Notes: a model not told the origin generated them from the sequence alone. A DNA stretch of 64,000 nt from Alnus glutinosa (GCF_958979055.1 NC_084894.1:10552468-10616467), one strand, 5' to 3'; numbered from the stretch's first letter, positions 1-13,590 are shown. Made by a program: numbers and translations.

Positions 1-88
1 CTTTTTTCTGAGAATACAATATAACTAGTTACTAATCAACAATTACACACCAAAGGATTTCTCAAGCTTAAGAAAGAACAGTGCATAC

Positions 89-3000
89 CTGAGACATCCT
101 TTTACTAGAGGTAAGTGGACTAGATGATCCATGTAATCCTTCCCACTTAAAGGATCCTGGAGATCCAGGAAAGCTTGCCAACAAAGTATCATTCTCCTGA
201 TTTTCAGCTCCACTTACTAACCCACGTAAGCGAGATACTTCTTTCTGAAAATATACAAATGATACACATAAGAATGATTACAAATCACCAGAAAATCTAT
301 AACATAAATCTAGTTAGTCTTATGAATCGCTCGTCTAGTAACACTGAACAAGAAAACAATATCTAATAAGATGAATATCAATAAGTGTTATGAGTGGTGA
401 AAAGGAGTGAGTTTTATTACTTGTTCTAGGCATGCAAGTGATATTATTTCCAAAAAATAAAGTACCTATTTAGGCTATTTTATGAAGTTGCCAACTAGCC
501 TACTAGTATAGTCTCGACGGGGTCATAAAATTGAGGTAGTGAGAGGGCTACCCCGCTATACAGGTGATTGCTACTTTTCGATTAACTAAAAGATAATCTA
601 TTAATTTGCCATTTTGCCTACAAAAAACAGTCAAGAAAGGCAACACATTGAAAGCAGAGTAAATAAACAGGGGTAACAGCCTTAAGGAGTTCAACACCAG
701 CAATTTATAAATACAAAATAAAACATTTAGTAGAAAAAAAATATCCCCCCCGCCCTAACACCCAAAACAAACAAATTACTAAACAGTAATTGCAATAGTC
801 AAAATTTACTCTTTTACATGGCATCCTACTTTCTGCACAAGGCATTAATAACCAGTTTAGTTCATAAACTTTGAAAGACAGATCTCTAAGAAAAAGATTT
901 ATACACATGATGTACGTAACAGAAACAGTAAACAGTAACCAGTTTAGTAAATAAACAGGGGTAACAGCCTTAAGGAGTTCAACACCAGCAATTTATAAAT
1001 ACAAAATAAAACATTTAGTAGAAAAAAAATATCCCCCCCGCCCTAACACCCAAAACAAACAAATTACTAAACAGTAATTGCAATAGTCAAAATTTACTCT
1101 TTTACATGGCGTCCTACTTTCTGTACAAGGCATTAATAACCAGTTTAGTTCATAAACTTTGAAAGACAGATCTCTAAGAAAAAAGATTTATACACATGAT
1201 GTACGTAACAGAAACTATTGGAAGTTTAGCACCTTAAAATAAAGGAGAACAAAAGACTCTGCAATTAAACACAGTACCTTGAGTTGCTGAATTTGCATCC
1301 GCATGGCAATGACATCTCCAGATGTATCCTCATTGACAATTGCCTGAAGAAATATAACAGAATGTTTTTAATAAGCAAATAACTGATGAGACGTAAAAGC
1401 ATATGCCTTCGCAAAATTAGATAAGCTTCCACAAGAAGAGTGTTCAAATGTCAGAACCAGCACAACTATAGTTTCACAACTTAAGTCAATTCAGTATTTC
1501 CCATTATCTTAATAGACAAAATGGACAGAAAAATAAAAGTATATAAGAGGCACTGGCACATGAGTTCCAGCATCTACTAGTGCATCCAAAGTAGATGTAA
1601 CATCTTTATCTTCTACAGGAAGAATAACAACAGCATATATACCTTTGAAAAAAAAATGTAGCAAGAAAAATCACATACATTGTTCTTAATAAATTTTGCA
1701 CGTTGTGCAAACTTCAATGTGCTTAGTGTCTCCAATGAACAGCTGGAAAGGACCCCAAAAAATGTCATAATGAAACAAGGTTAACAAAATAATTCAGGCT
1801 CATTAAAATATAGAGAACAAGAAATAAATGCAATTGAAAGAACTATGGGTTCAGGTAAGACAACAGTCCTTCCAAAAAAAATGGAAAATAGAGAATGAAA
1901 CATTTAACTTAGGAGAGAAATTTTGAACTAAAAAACATAGTCAATCCAAGAGCATAACATACTCTATATAGATAGTAAAGCTAAAATATAAAAGGCAGAA
2001 TTTAGAGAGAGATTCACTGACCAACTAGAAGGAGTAATATTTGCAATTATAGTTGTTTTTGAATTTCCTCCTAGAGAATCCTGAAAAGAAGAGAACAAAA
2101 AATTGATTAGACAGTTAAATCATTGCCTTACGTCTTTGGATTATAAAAGGAATTCAGATTAAGTTATTATTTTCTCATATGAAGTACAACTATATTCTGG
2201 CAGCTACTTTACTATAATTTGATGCCAAAACTTCCAACAATCTGGACTTGTATTGCAAACTAACTGCAAGTTACATCCACTAACTCTCTTGACAAGACTG
2301 AAACAACTTCACTAAAAGAGAAAGGAAAAAGAAAAAGATGGTTCAACTTAAAAATAAGCCCACATTGTCCAAAAGCAAGAACTAACTTCACTAAACTATG
2401 AAGGAGCATAACATATTCTTTCTGAAGGATGCAATAGTTACTCCAGAAACTATAATAGTATCCCTAAAATATATATATTTAAAATATGAATCCTTTGGCT
2501 ATGTATTGCTTAAAACCAGCTCTTAGAAACTCTCAACTGGTATTAATCCAATTCATGAGTTTTTCAAATGTAAGTTTAATGCAACAGATAATTATCTCAT
2601 ATTCAAATAGATTGATTTGCTGGCCACTTGGAGAAGTGTGCTTAGTATATATTAAGTTGTAACCCATCTACAAAGTAGCAGAGTGCAATCTTAGAATTAT
2701 CATCTAAAAAGGATCACCACCTACCTGAAGCAAAAATGTTAGCTTAGAATCCCGGTAAGGAACATGGAGCGACTTCCCATTGGACATATTCACTAGGTTC
2801 ATGATCACAAGTCTGTATATATTAAAACCAACTTCATAAACAAATTGTAACATAACGCTGCTAGATAAAATATCAATAAAAAAAGAAGAACATAAATAAA
2901 AATGGCTGAAAAAATTTATTAACCAATCACGACTATAGATGAAAGTGGCAACAACACACCCCAATGTTGAAAGAGATTTGTTGATATTAGTAGCTTCCTT

Positions 3001-6000
3001 GAGACGTTCACCCTCAGCACCAGAACTCTTCTGCCTGTGAGAGAAACATATACCCAACGGCACCAAGACATTAGTTGAAATTTATAAATACAATTGTTTT
3101 AACTCCACTTATGATATGAGATATTCTTCTTTGCATCAATTTACCTTTCAGATCCAGCTAAATCAACAAGATTAAGCCGAGCAAATCGATGATGAGTTAC
3201 ACCTTGGGATTCCCACTGATAATAAACAATGAACTCTCAAACCAAGATAACATTGGAAAACAGATGATGAAGTATACAAGAAAATGAAGGAAAAAAAATT
3301 ATTTACATTTACTCACCTTGCTTTCAATTATGCAAGTAAATACACTATGGGAACGACTGCTAGCACGATTCATATTAGTAGCAGCTACCTTTCTGTTTGC
3401 TGCCCCCTGGAAATATAAGAGAAAAAAAGGGAGGAAAATAAGAGTTGTGTGCTTAACCAATAGTAAGAACGTCTATCAAATGGATAAATTGTCTAAAGCC
3501 TTGGACTTCGAGTGTGTCTCGGACATATATAACCCTTTATATTATGTAGACAAAGTGAAGAAAATGATTCTTTATATGATTGACTTACTCAAAGGACATA
3601 ACCATTTAGACTCTACAAATGTTTGAGAGCACTATATTACTATAAACAATTGAAGCATCATTAATAAAGGAGCAAATAATAAAGGTGTTATATACTTGAA
3701 TAAGTTGTTGAATAACATCCCGAGCACTTGCAACTTCTATTTCCTTCAGATTTTCTACATACACCCCTTTCTTAGTGTCTTCTCTTAACTGTAACATAGA
3801 CATCAAAATAAAGATTAGTTCTCTAACAAAGTTATCAAAACACAAGGAGCAACTCAAGAGAATGACTTGAAATACTCTTAAGAGCCATGTCGATCCAATA
3901 AGAGATAATTGTACATTTTTAAATAATTATATGAATAAAGAAGGGAAATTTCATAAATGTAAAAAGCTCTTCCATCACTAGAAATGTGGGTTTTCTAAAG
4001 GCATAACTAGTTGGTCGAAACTTTCAGAAAATTTATCCATACCTGCAAGTTGTTAGATGATGGGTCCAAAAGATCAAGAATTTGTTCATTGTATATTTCC
4101 AAGAATGAGCATTTACAAGTGAATCTTAATTTTTCTTCTCTACGGGCCTCCTTTTCCTGCATACCAAAATCACGCCATGAATAATTGAATTTAATCTCTT
4201 GCAAAAAATAAATAATGGAAGCTTCAAGAATTAACTCTGATATCAATGAAACTAACATATATAAGTAAGAAAGTAACTGACAAATTAGACTATAATCAAA
4301 GGTTTATCCATATGTTTGCATATCCAGAAGCATTCCATGTATATTAAAATTTGGGAAAATAAAAACAAGTTTATGCATCCAAATGTCAATAACTAGGATA
4401 CACAAAATTTCAAGATATAGACTTTAAGAATGCTTGGTATGGTAGGAAAAGAACCACAAAAAATTTACACGCTTTCTATATTCGAAAACTTGCTTAATGC
4501 TTCTCAATGAAAATATATATATATATATCAAGTACATAATAGATGTTACTGTGAAGCTACAGATGTTAATCCTTAAATATCTAAAATATTTTATCCATCG
4601 TATGTGATTGGTCTGTAATCCAAATGATCATATGAGGAATAAGGTTAAGCAAAGGGACTCTTGTAATCCTACACAAGCTTACGCACACTCACGTTCACAC
4701 ACATGCAGACTCATATACACATATAATGCCCTCTGCCTAAAACCTATCATATAGTAGGAAGGCACATACCTTTTGAATTCTTGAGAATAAATTTTCAAAG
4801 ACTCTAGGTGTCATCCCACAATTGACACTGTGTCTTCGAGTGCCTCCCTCAACGTCTCCCAGCATGGTGTGAGTCTTTCCACTTCCAGTCTAAACATAAA
4901 GATTAAAAAACAAAGCAGTACTAAATCAGAATAGAATGCTAAAATGAGAAGAACTTATTTGAAATCCATTTTCTAATAATTTAGAAATCACATTAAACTT
5001 TTCTGGCAAAACAACAATAAAATGGTCAACAAAAAACTATTACAAAATACAATTTGCATTATCCAACATCATTCTTCTTAACCTAATCAAATCAAATGGG
5101 ACCAACATGAAAAAACAGCTGATTGGGGACCCACCTGGCCATATGCGAACATGCAACTGTTGTAGCCTCCCATGCAGTTCTCCACCATGGGCAATCCAGC
5201 TACTTTGAATAGTTTCTCCTGTTACATCACTCAAACGAAGTCAATGGCATGGCAAAGACATTAACTAAGAGGAAAAGAAGCAATAACAATCTGAGAGAGT
5301 ACCTGGCTAATATTCTCATCTGCAACAAGATCAAAGGTAAAGCGTGACTCAGGATGCCCAGTCCAAGTAACAGTCTGAAAGCTCTCTTGCCTAATGCATT
5401 TGCTGTAGCCTTGTAGGGATATTTCAGTGCTACTAAGCGGACGGATTCTAATGATAACCTAGATATCACAAAAAACAAGCTAAGTTGCAGTTGATCCATA
5501 TAAAGCCACAACACCTGACTCAAAGAAAAAAAGGCAAAGTGATAAAAATTTAATGAATAAAATCTAGGAGTTCTGATTCCACTGAAAATAGTTCGCTTAT
5601 AACCATGTTCGGTCAACCAAGAGAAACATTAACCTCAATCAATGAATTAACTATTTAATATGTGTTTCCTTCTAATTGCATTCAATTACGAAGCACCTAC
5701 AAAAGAGGCACGTAATTCACAGCAATTAATGGCCTTATTAGAACTATACAGAAGCTTCACACTATTGGCAATTTGGTAGTACGAAATTGAGGTTTTGGAG
5801 AATGGAAGAAACTGAATGCCTGACTTCGTATGAGTTTATAGAGAATTGGGCTTCCAGCTCTATCCCATTCTTAGTCAAAGCACAATCCGTTTCATACCGA
5901 TAAATCAAAAAAATTCAATGAAACAAAGCAACAAGAAAAAATGCTTCAACAAATTTTGAACTAACATTTCAAAAGTAATTGTTTTAGTTTCTTTTCCTTC

Positions 6001-6329
6001 AACAAAGCAAGTTTTGCTTCCGAGAGCAATAAAAGTTTTGCTTCTCTTTGATTTACTACCTGCACATTGTGATCCTTCCAGAACGAGGGGTCCTCGTAGA
6101 CCTCGAAGCTCTGGATGGACGGTCCCGAACCGCCACTGTTTACAGCGTTGTCATCGTCGCAGTTGCCAATACTCCGAACCGCGGACGAACACTGGATTAG
6201 GTACTCTTTAGAAGCAGATTTCTGAAGTACCGGAGAGCTCCGGACTGACGGCACGGAGTCCAGTGAGGAATGGTCATGGAACCCGAACCGGCTCTTGATT
6301 GCCGTCGCCGTGTCCGATATGAACGGCAT
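89..6329 (-). CDS. KIN12E: KIN-12E-like phragmoplast kinesin, N-terminal 502 codons (gene continues past left edge)
   Basis: Plus-end kinesin motor of the plant KIN-12 group, which acts on phragmoplast and spindle microtubules in cytokinesis. I assembled 14 GT-AG exons with consistent phase: 6060-6329, 5303-5458, 5135-5218, 4770-4889, 4043-4156, 3696-3788, 3317-3406, 3145-3215, 2960-3034, 2725-2812, 2022-2080, 1679-1742, 1278-1343 and 89-244 (1506 bp). The motor domain begins near residue 90. Visible motifs are the P-loop GQTGSGKT (169-176, split between exons 3 and 4), switch I SSRSH (295-299) and switch II DLAGSE (327-332), followed by the neck region. The start is the ATG at 6329, giving MPFIS as in Arabidopsis KIN-12E; the open frame extends slightly upstream but without another ATG. 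The long coiled-coil tail lies outside the window. No stop or frameshift is seen, so the gene looks functional. Assignment to KIN-12E rather than another KIN-12 rests on the N-terminus and motor sequence recalled from the family. Confidence 0.93.
658..1215. repeat. Near-identical ~270-bp tandem duplication in kinesin intron 13
   Basis: Positions 658-926 and 946-1215 match almost base for base at an offset of 288, separated by about 20 bp. Differences are single bases (for example GGCATCC versus GGCGTCC) and one extra A in a short A run. The duplication lies wholly inside the intron between exons 13 and 14 of the kinesin gene and carries no splice sites I would use. Confidence 0.9.
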
Positions 6330-6339
6330 TATGTGCAAA

Positions 6340-6780
6340 GAGCTTCAAGTTCAAAGAGATTGCTAGTAGGAAGTGGAACCTAGGGTTTTGGGGTGGAGAA
6401 GGAACGAAATTAGGGCAAGATATTGTGGAAGTGAAGGGCTGTGAGTGTTTGGGAAAAAGAGAGAAATGGAGGATGAGTGTGGGATTTGAAATTGGGGTTT
6501 CGGCCTTTCGGCAATCTGCGGGGGAGAAAATAAGGTGTCGATGTGATCCGACGGTGGAGAGTGGTTGAGATTAACGGTCGAGATGGTTTGGAGTTGAAAG
6601 TTGCGGACCGTTTGAGATCGGAATTTCAAATATTTTGAACCGTGGAGCCATAATAATGTTGAGGATGGGGAATTACGGATATGTCCCTTGTGTTCTGAGC
6701 TGAATTCTGAGAAGCATGCGTGCTCTTTCGTGAGAAGCACCCACGTTTCGAGTTTGCTCAACAGTCAACACCCTTTGTTT
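6340..6780 (-). promoter_or_regulatory. KIN-12E 5' flank with two MSA-like AACGG cores
   Basis: The 450 bp upstream of the kinesin ATG is less AT-rich than the spacer beyond it. It holds two AACGG cores in opposite orientation: AACGG at 6573-6577 and CCGTT at 6608-6612. AACGG is the core of the mitosis-specific activator element bound by three-repeat MYB (MYB3R) factors in G2/M genes, and phragmoplast kinesins are typical targets of that system. Neither site matches the full YCYAACGGYY consensus on its 5' side, so the regulatory reading is inference. Confidence 0.4.
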
Positions 6781-8110
6781 TTTTGTTTTTTTTGCTCTTT
6801 TCTTTTTTTAAATAATGGTATTTTTTAAACATTTATTTCGTATCTATTAATGTAACATATTTTAAGTAATTTTGTATATTAGTCACTTAAAAAAATAAAA
6901 ATATTAGATACTATAATTTTATCTAATATTTATCAAACAATATTAACATGGTACTCCGAATTAAATTTTTAATTAATCCTTATTAAAAAAATAATGGTTA
7001 ATTGCGAGTGTTATGTCATTATTTAAAATACGTCACATATTTCTGATATTCTCTCACTTTTTAAATATGTGAGATTTATAAAAACTCCATATATTCACTA
7101 ATAATTTTAAAAAGTGATATAAAATAAAATAACAACAAAAAAAAAAAAAAAATAATAATGTATAGCACGTGTCTTTTGGGATTGCATCCGGTTGCCTTAT
7201 CTTTTTCTTTTCTTTATGTTTGACCTCCCAGACGGTTGTTGTTTAGGCAATTTTGATGTGACCTGGCCTTCTTCTTTTTTTCTTTTTTTTATTCCTTTTT
7301 TTTTTAACGGTATTTTGGGAAGTTTACTAGCACATTGCTTTGGCCTAACACATTTATGGTTATTTCCGATTAAAATGCTTTTGATGTATGATTTTTTTAT
7401 TTTTATTTTTTTGGGATTTTTACTACATTCCGTGTTGTTTACTTGTTTTGATTAATTTGGTTAAAATATGAGAAAATGATTTGTGGGAATGAAAAATCAG
7501 TCCCTTTTTAATCCCTTTTTATTAAAAATTCTTTTTTAATAAAAAAGGATGGGTGGGGGACGGTTTCCCGTCCCTTATGAATCAATCCTCTAAAATACGT
7601 GGTTGGTTATTGCCGAACTCATTTTAAAGTATTTATACTTTGTTTTGACTAAGTTTTGTAGTGAGTTCAAAATTGTGATCATATGTGTTTCAAGGAAAAA
7701 GCCCTTGTGTTCAAGAAACACCGAAATTTCGAGAATAAAATTTTATAAGGAGTTAAGGATGCAAGCTCCCCAATAACACTAAGCAAATATTTTTATAAAA
7801 TGCTCACATATTTATAAACACGCACGCATGCACACAAAACCAATAGGTTAATATTGGCAATTTTCTAAGAACACTCAAAGAAGTTTTAATGAGTTAAGAA
7901 CATCCAAATTAAAATATGAAAAAACTTTGGTTTTTCAAAACACTTGAATTTCAAATTTTACAAATATCATCACAGGAATTGTCCCAATGGTGCCACATTA
8001 GAATGTGCCAACTGGTCCAAACAATCACAATGTGCATGAGGTAATAATACGTTCAAAACTTAGAAAAAAAAAAAAAAAGGAGAAACTTGTATAAAACCCT
8101 AAAAAACCTT
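6780..8110. other. AT-rich spacer, no gene seen
   Basis: Low-complexity A/T sequence with poly(A) and poly(T) runs. A local foldback near 7500-7560 (AAAAAGG against CCTTTTT around a T-rich core) may be a small MITE remnant. I see no coding exon on either strand. Confidence 0.6.
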
Positions 8111-10548
8111 GATCTAACCATTTTTGCTCACCACCAACAACCAGAGAGAGAGAGAGAGTTTCCTTGGGATTTTTGAGTTCTAAATGCAAAAGCTTCCACC
8201 TTTAAGATAACTACATAAAAGAATTACACTTCTAGCACCCAAGAGAATAAATCGCATAAAATAATGTTATAGTATTGATAAAAATGCATAAATACTCAAT
8301 TAGAATACTTAAATTTGAAGTATGGGAATACCTTAGAAGAATAGGAGTGAACAGAGCACAAAATTGGGTTGAAGTCGAAGAATATGGTTTCTATGAAACA
8401 GGGCTTAGTCGACCGAGACATGAATGACACATGGTAGAAAGATCTGAAATCTTTGGCCCGAAGTTAAGTGACACGTGGAAAGTGATATCTCGGTCAACCA
8501 AAACACATGTCGATTTGACAATGTCAGGGCCCAAATACTATAAAAATCATCAATGTAAAATATTCAAACTAAACCTTAAAATACAATCAAGCCCCAAAAG
8601 CTTGCAATGCACCCCAACCTAGTTTTAAAAATTTGCATGCAATGTAGTCAATTCTTCTTAAATATCCCTAAAAAAATTAATTTTTTTAAGGATAAATTGA
8701 TTTTTGTAAGGATATTTTCGAAAGAATTGGCTACATTACAAATTTTTAAAACTAGGTCGGAGTGCATTATAAGTTTTTTCACTTTAAATGCAAAATTGTG
8801 ATTTTGGTGAATCATTTGGGGGGGGGGGGGGGGTAAAATGTAGTTTTTCCTAGAATATAAGATATGGTTCCATTATAGGTAATTATTCCTTATAAGATAA
8901 TTATCTTATATAATTGATTGGAATAAGATTTGATAGTAATCAAATATGATCAATTTGATGATCATACTTATCTTTAGCTTGACATACCTCAATTCTCCTA
9001 TAAATATGAGACTTTTGTAATGTAAATTTCATCAAAGCATAAAAGAAAGATGTATCCCTTTTGAGCCAATCTTTGTATACGCTTTCTCTCTTTCTTCTGC
9101 TTTTATATTTGATTTGTCATTGCATTATAAGTTTTTTTCAGCTGCGTGGCAGTGAAAGAGAGATCTATTAGCTTATAAGAAAATAGATAAATTTAATCAT
9201 TTATTTTCTAACAATATTCCTCACGTGTGAGCTCAATTAAACTCATTCTTAATAGGTGATACCCAACATATGAAATATTTAATTGAAATTTGAGGTGAAT
9301 GGCAGAGATATGGTTCGAACTCATGACCTCTATTCTTATGAGTAATGCTACAAGTCTCCCTTGTATCCCTTAAAGAATGATGTGGCTTTTAAAATCATCA
9401 TTAAATCAAAATTCAATAGTGATTTATCATAAATATAATGGTGATTTTAAAAGTTATGTCAATTTTGGAAGATACAAGAGGGATATAAAGACGACTTGTA
9501 GCATTTGGCATCAACAAAATCCTAGCAAATCTTATCTCTAGATGAATCACGCTTTTGTTGAAAGTTGAGGATTAATGTATTTTACAATTTCAGAGAAATT
9601 TTAGATCCTCAAATTATGTGAATTAAAGCCGTTTTTTACATCGAATGGTGTAAAAAATGCTACTTATTAAATAAATGACATGTTACCGAGGCAACAAAAA
9701 AAATTCATTCTAAAATACTTTTTCTTCACTTTTAAAGAAATGCTTCTTTTTTACTAAACTAAAATACGGTGTTTTGCTCAAACATTTTCTACGACATAAA
9801 GTGCAAGAATCTCATAAAAATATACTAAAAAATTCTCATTAATAATATGTCACATTTTTAATATGTAACATTTTTCATTTTATTCGATGTATGAAATGAT
9901 CTAAATTCACATAATTTAAAAATATAAAATTTTAAAAAAATTATATGGAATCATCATCCGAAGATTATATGGTATCAAAGCTAAACTGCGTACATCTGAT
10001 CGCAGAAGTGTGTGTTGTTTGTGCCCACAAATTTGTCATGAATCAAAGATTAATGCTTTGAGCACTAATAACAGTTACCATATATTAGTTCCCTTCCCTA
10101 TATTTAAGGAAAATTTCATGAAAAACACTAAAAAACCTCCCACAGCAGATGCTTTATATTCAGATAAGGGGTTGGGAATGAACAGTAATTCCATATATAT
10201 ACATGTCTACTATTCATTCCCAATCCAATATTTTAATCAAAAAAATTATTTAATTGATAGAGGAATAAAGTAGGAAAAAGAAAAAGAATAACATAATAGT
10301 AAGAAATATTATTTAATTGATATAGAGAAATATAAGAGAATCTATTGTGAAGTATTTTTTTTTATAGGAAAACAAAAAGTAGTATTGTTCCCTAAATATA
10401 GGAAAAATGATTGGGAGACCGATGCTAATGCTCTTTACTAGCTAGCTAGTTGAATTGTCAATCATTTTTTAAAAAATAAAAAATAAAAAATTAATGCTAT
10501 ATGTATAACACACATCCACGTGAAGCATGGAAACAGGAAGTATCACAT

Positions 10549-10585
<37 letters not shown>

Positions 10586-10990
10586 TAAAAATTTTCAAAG
10601 ATTTAAGCAAGGATATTTTTATAAATTCCTTTAAATTTTGACCAACAACTAAATCTTAAAAGAAATTTCTCCATTTTTTTTTCTTCATAAAAATAGAGTA
10701 TTTTAAAATTTTTGATAAGATATAATGAAAAATTATGACAGAGTATTGAAATTTAAAAAACTACTTTAAATTAACACTTTTTAAAATTTAAAATTATAAT
10801 TGTAAAAATGATAAAAATTGAGAGTCGTCAGGAAAGTTTTTCCTTTCCATAATAATATTATTAAAAAAGCATACGTGAAATAAATTATATACTTTCTCAC
10901 ATGCGAACGCGTACATCGCGCTCTTGGGAACCGGGTCGGGAAGAATTATCATTTCTAAATAAGAAATTGCTGTCTGGATTGTAAAAGGTT
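8110..10990. other. Noncoding left part of unit A, probable decayed LTR-type repeats
   Basis: Shared with 20262-22860 in unit B, and from about 9505 onward with 36490-37200 in unit C. It contains a CTATAAATATGAG-like sequence followed by an LTR-like tract near 8990-9200, a G run at 8818-8833 and long A/T runs. No open reading frame here resembles a protein. I read it as old retrotransposon-derived DNA, but no element end with a target duplication could be defined. Confidence 0.45.
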
Positions 10991-11070
10991 AGCTCTCCAA
11001 CTTTGACCGAGGAAAATGACAAGCAATTAATTAATAAGGCTGGAGGCTTCGGAGAAATAAAGCAACCTAC

Positions 11071-11079
11071 TATATATAA
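11071..11079 (+). promoter_or_regulatory. TATA box of peptide gene A
   Basis: TATATATAA lies 40-48 bp upstream of the ATG at 11119, in a segment conserved with unit C (37347-37355). The expected 5' leader would be short, roughly 15-20 nt. In unit B the same position is a (TA)26 tract. Confidence 0.55.
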
Positions 11080-11118
11080 TGCATTGTTCATACATGTTTT
11101 CACAAGAAGGCATCGATC

Positions 11119-11526
11119 ATGAGGCTTGGGGCAGATCAGCGACACCTCCTTCGTGGTTTTCTGTTATTGATTACCCTGTTTCTTGCATGGAGCATGTCCG
11201 TCGCCGGCACCAGTAAGCACCTTTTGTTCTATCACTTTTATGAAGGCCGTACCTTCATGATCGATTTGCTCTCTGCTTATCATGATCCTTTGATTAATTA
11301 TAGTTGTTAATTAATTGTTTTCCATTCTTCTAACTTTTTAAAATATATTTGTTGCAATACTAAAATTACAGGCCGTGAGAGGATGCTGACAGTTCATACA
11401 CAATATAGGGAAGAATTGTCCAGCACGGTCACTGCACGACCACGTTCACCGCCTCCGCCTCCGCCACGCAAACCACTACCTCCATCGCCTCCGCCCCCCA
11501 ATGGGTCTAAGGGGCCAATCCCTTAA
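11119..11526 (+). CDS. Small secreted proline-rich peptide precursor, copy A (82 aa)
   Basis: Two exons, 11119-11212 and 11372-11526, with a 159-bp GT-AG intron (GTAAGC donor, TTACAG acceptor) that interrupts a codon after its first base. The same structure recurs in two paralogues. Residues 1-30 form a signal peptide: a basic start (MRLGADQRHLLR), a hydrophobic core (GFLLLITLFLAW) and small residues SVAG before the likely cleavage site. The mature part of about 50 residues begins with a charged stretch (RERMLTVHTQYREEL), continues with proline-rich SPPPPPP and SPPPP blocks, which are candidate extensin-type hydroxyproline glycosylation sites, and ends in NGSKGPIP. There is no cysteine. I cannot place it in a known plant peptide family (not CLE, CEP, PIP or IDA by C-terminal motif). 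A secreted signalling peptide or small wall protein is an inference from architecture. Confidence 0.75.
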
Positions 11527-11699
11527 TAGACATTCTCTGTATTTCATGTAGAGATGCATGTGCTATACATCTTACATGTGTCCCACATACGTAATGTTAA
11601 TTCGCAGGGGGGGGGGAAGAAATAAATGATTTCTCTTTAATGTATTAGTCATCAATAGGCAAGTATCAACATATAAATAACTACACACGGCATATTGTG

Positions 11700-11935
11700 G
11701 TGTTAGAATATAGATTTTTCTGTATTGGGTTTTTATTTTCTATATATGTGTGATTATAATCAAATCATATGATCTTATTTGTATTGTTTTAACCTATCAT
11801 CTTTTGTATTATTGTAAAGAGATCATCAAGAAATAAGAGTACAATGTAAGCGTATGAGCAATTTCTAGTGGTTCCTTTTTCCTATTGTTTTTGCTTCTGC
11901 TAGCTATTTCTTATTTTTAAATCTTTACAATCGGC
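11700..11935. repeat. LTR-like repeat downstream of peptide gene A
   Basis: Starts with TGTTAGAATAT and is followed by T-rich sequence with TATTTGTATTG and TTGTATTATTG motifs typical of the 3' part of Copia LTRs. The same segment is present after peptide genes B (from about 23641) and C (from about 38018), so it predates the triplication. No matching second LTR or clear target duplication was found; solo LTR is a tentative reading. Confidence 0.35.
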
Positions 11936-12000
11936 ATCAACTATTTAGAATATGCAACAAATCAAAAGAATTTGAAAGACTTTCAATGTTTAGGACCAGC

Positions 12001-12106
<106 letters not shown>

Positions 12107-12509
12107 AAAAATAGGGTAAATGTATAATAAATTTTTGAGTCGACGTGCGATTTGAAAATGCTCACTCACTTTTTAATTTTCAACATCGACTCTTTAACTT
12201 TTTCGCGTTTTTGAATTGGGTCATTCTGTCACTTTTCCATCCAATTTTGCAAATTCCGTTTGGCTGAGTCACCATTTGTCCATGTAAGCATTGACAACTA
12301 AACCTAAAAACGATGCCGGTTCAATATTTCTTTAACACCTTAGCCCCAAATAATTTTTTTAATAATTTCATTTAAAAAGAATTTTTTCTTTTATTTTTTA
12401 AAAAGAAAAAAGAAAAAGAAAAAGGAAGGGTCGGCCGCCAGCCCCCTTGTGGGTTTGGGGGCACTTGCTACCACCCTTGGGAGGGGGGTGGTCTGCGAGC
12501 CACCACCTA

Positions 12510-13590
12510 TTGGCAAGCACCAGTCAAAGTGCTTCAGAACATGGACATGGAGTAAAATATTTAGCGCTTCTTCCACAATAACGCTATCCCTAGGCCAAGC
12601 AGTTAAACATGCACTTAAGGCAGAATTGATCCTTTGCATAGTGAAGGTCATTGCTTCAACTGTGGGTGTATCTGTAGAAGACAGCAATTGAAATCCAGCA
12701 TCTATCTGTGCCAACAAAACAGCAGCAGACCAAAATCCTCCACCAGATGCACCCCAGCCAACACCTAACCCTGGAGCAGGGCCTCCCCTGCCAAATATCT
12801 CAATGGACTGAACAAAGTGCCACTCTGAAGCAACTAACTTCATAAAAATATTTAAGAGACTTCTCAATTCAACCATAGACCCCTTAAGTATCCCATCCTC
12901 AAGTATTTTCCCTTCTTTTGAGATCCAATATTCTTGGGAAGGACTATGGACAGCATTCTTGGCTAGCTGGATCAACTTATCCATGTTTACCATAACCTGG
13001 AAAAATCCATGAAGGCAACATACAGAGAAGCTAATGATGTTTCATAATTACCTTGCTGTCTCAAATGACATAGTTCCTCGATGAAAGAGCCACTTCCAGC
13101 GGGATATTTTGAACTATTGGCACCTGAAATGCTCAAAAATCCATTTTTAACAAATTTGAGTCCAACCCTAGGTACAAACTCTGGCAGCCACGGCACGAGT
13201 TCACCACTTCCATGCAGGTTGACACTATCCTCTGGGACCACCCTTTCAAGCACTCTGCAAAGCATAAGCATGACAGCCGAATACACCCACAACAAGGGAG
13301 TTACAGAAGTATCTTGGAAAACAAAGTTACTCCCTATTCCTTTTTGCCATTCAAAGAGTTTTTGTCTAATGTGGATCATTCTTCAATGCTATCCACTTCA
13401 TAGCTAAATCAACCATTGGACTGACACAACTCCATGACCAGACCTCTGTATCATCACCAGCATTCTCCTGTGAAAAGAGATATGGAAGTCTTCTAGCCAA
13501 AGCTTCCAAAACAAGGTATGCCTCCGTAGAGATAGAAGTGGAATTCACTAAGAAGACTATTCTGTATAAGTTTTTCAGGGACCCCAAATT
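12510..13590 (-). pseudogene. IYO: Captured fragment of RPAP1/MINIYO, copy A
   Basis: MINIYO is the plant RPAP1 homologue, a factor linking RNA polymerase II elongation to the onset of cell differentiation. Three consecutive minus-strand frames (13366-13587, 12987-13379 and up to 12993) read as the C-terminal region of that family. Recognisable stretches are WSWSCVSPMVDLAMKW, WLPEFVPRVGLKFVKNGFL, GLGVGWGASGGGFWS and EEALNILLHVHVLKHF. The frame is lost near 13375 (stop after NDPH) and near 13035, where GCTTCTCTGTATG has two extra bases relative to the frame needed to join SLAS to VCCLHGF. There is no start, no 5' part and no natural C-terminus; the open frame runs out into the element's terminal repeat. 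Broken gene fragment, not a functional gene. Confidence 0.85.

Noticed and set aside
9300..9330. GGTTCGAACTC as a possible tRNA T-loop (also near 21480)
   Set aside because: No acceptor stem or anticodon arm around it; it lies in a duplicated transposon-like stretch.
12449..13407. Plus-strand frames of 80-108 aa, repeated in units B and C
   Set aside because: Shadows of the MINIYO fragment, whose recognisable protein is on the minus strand.
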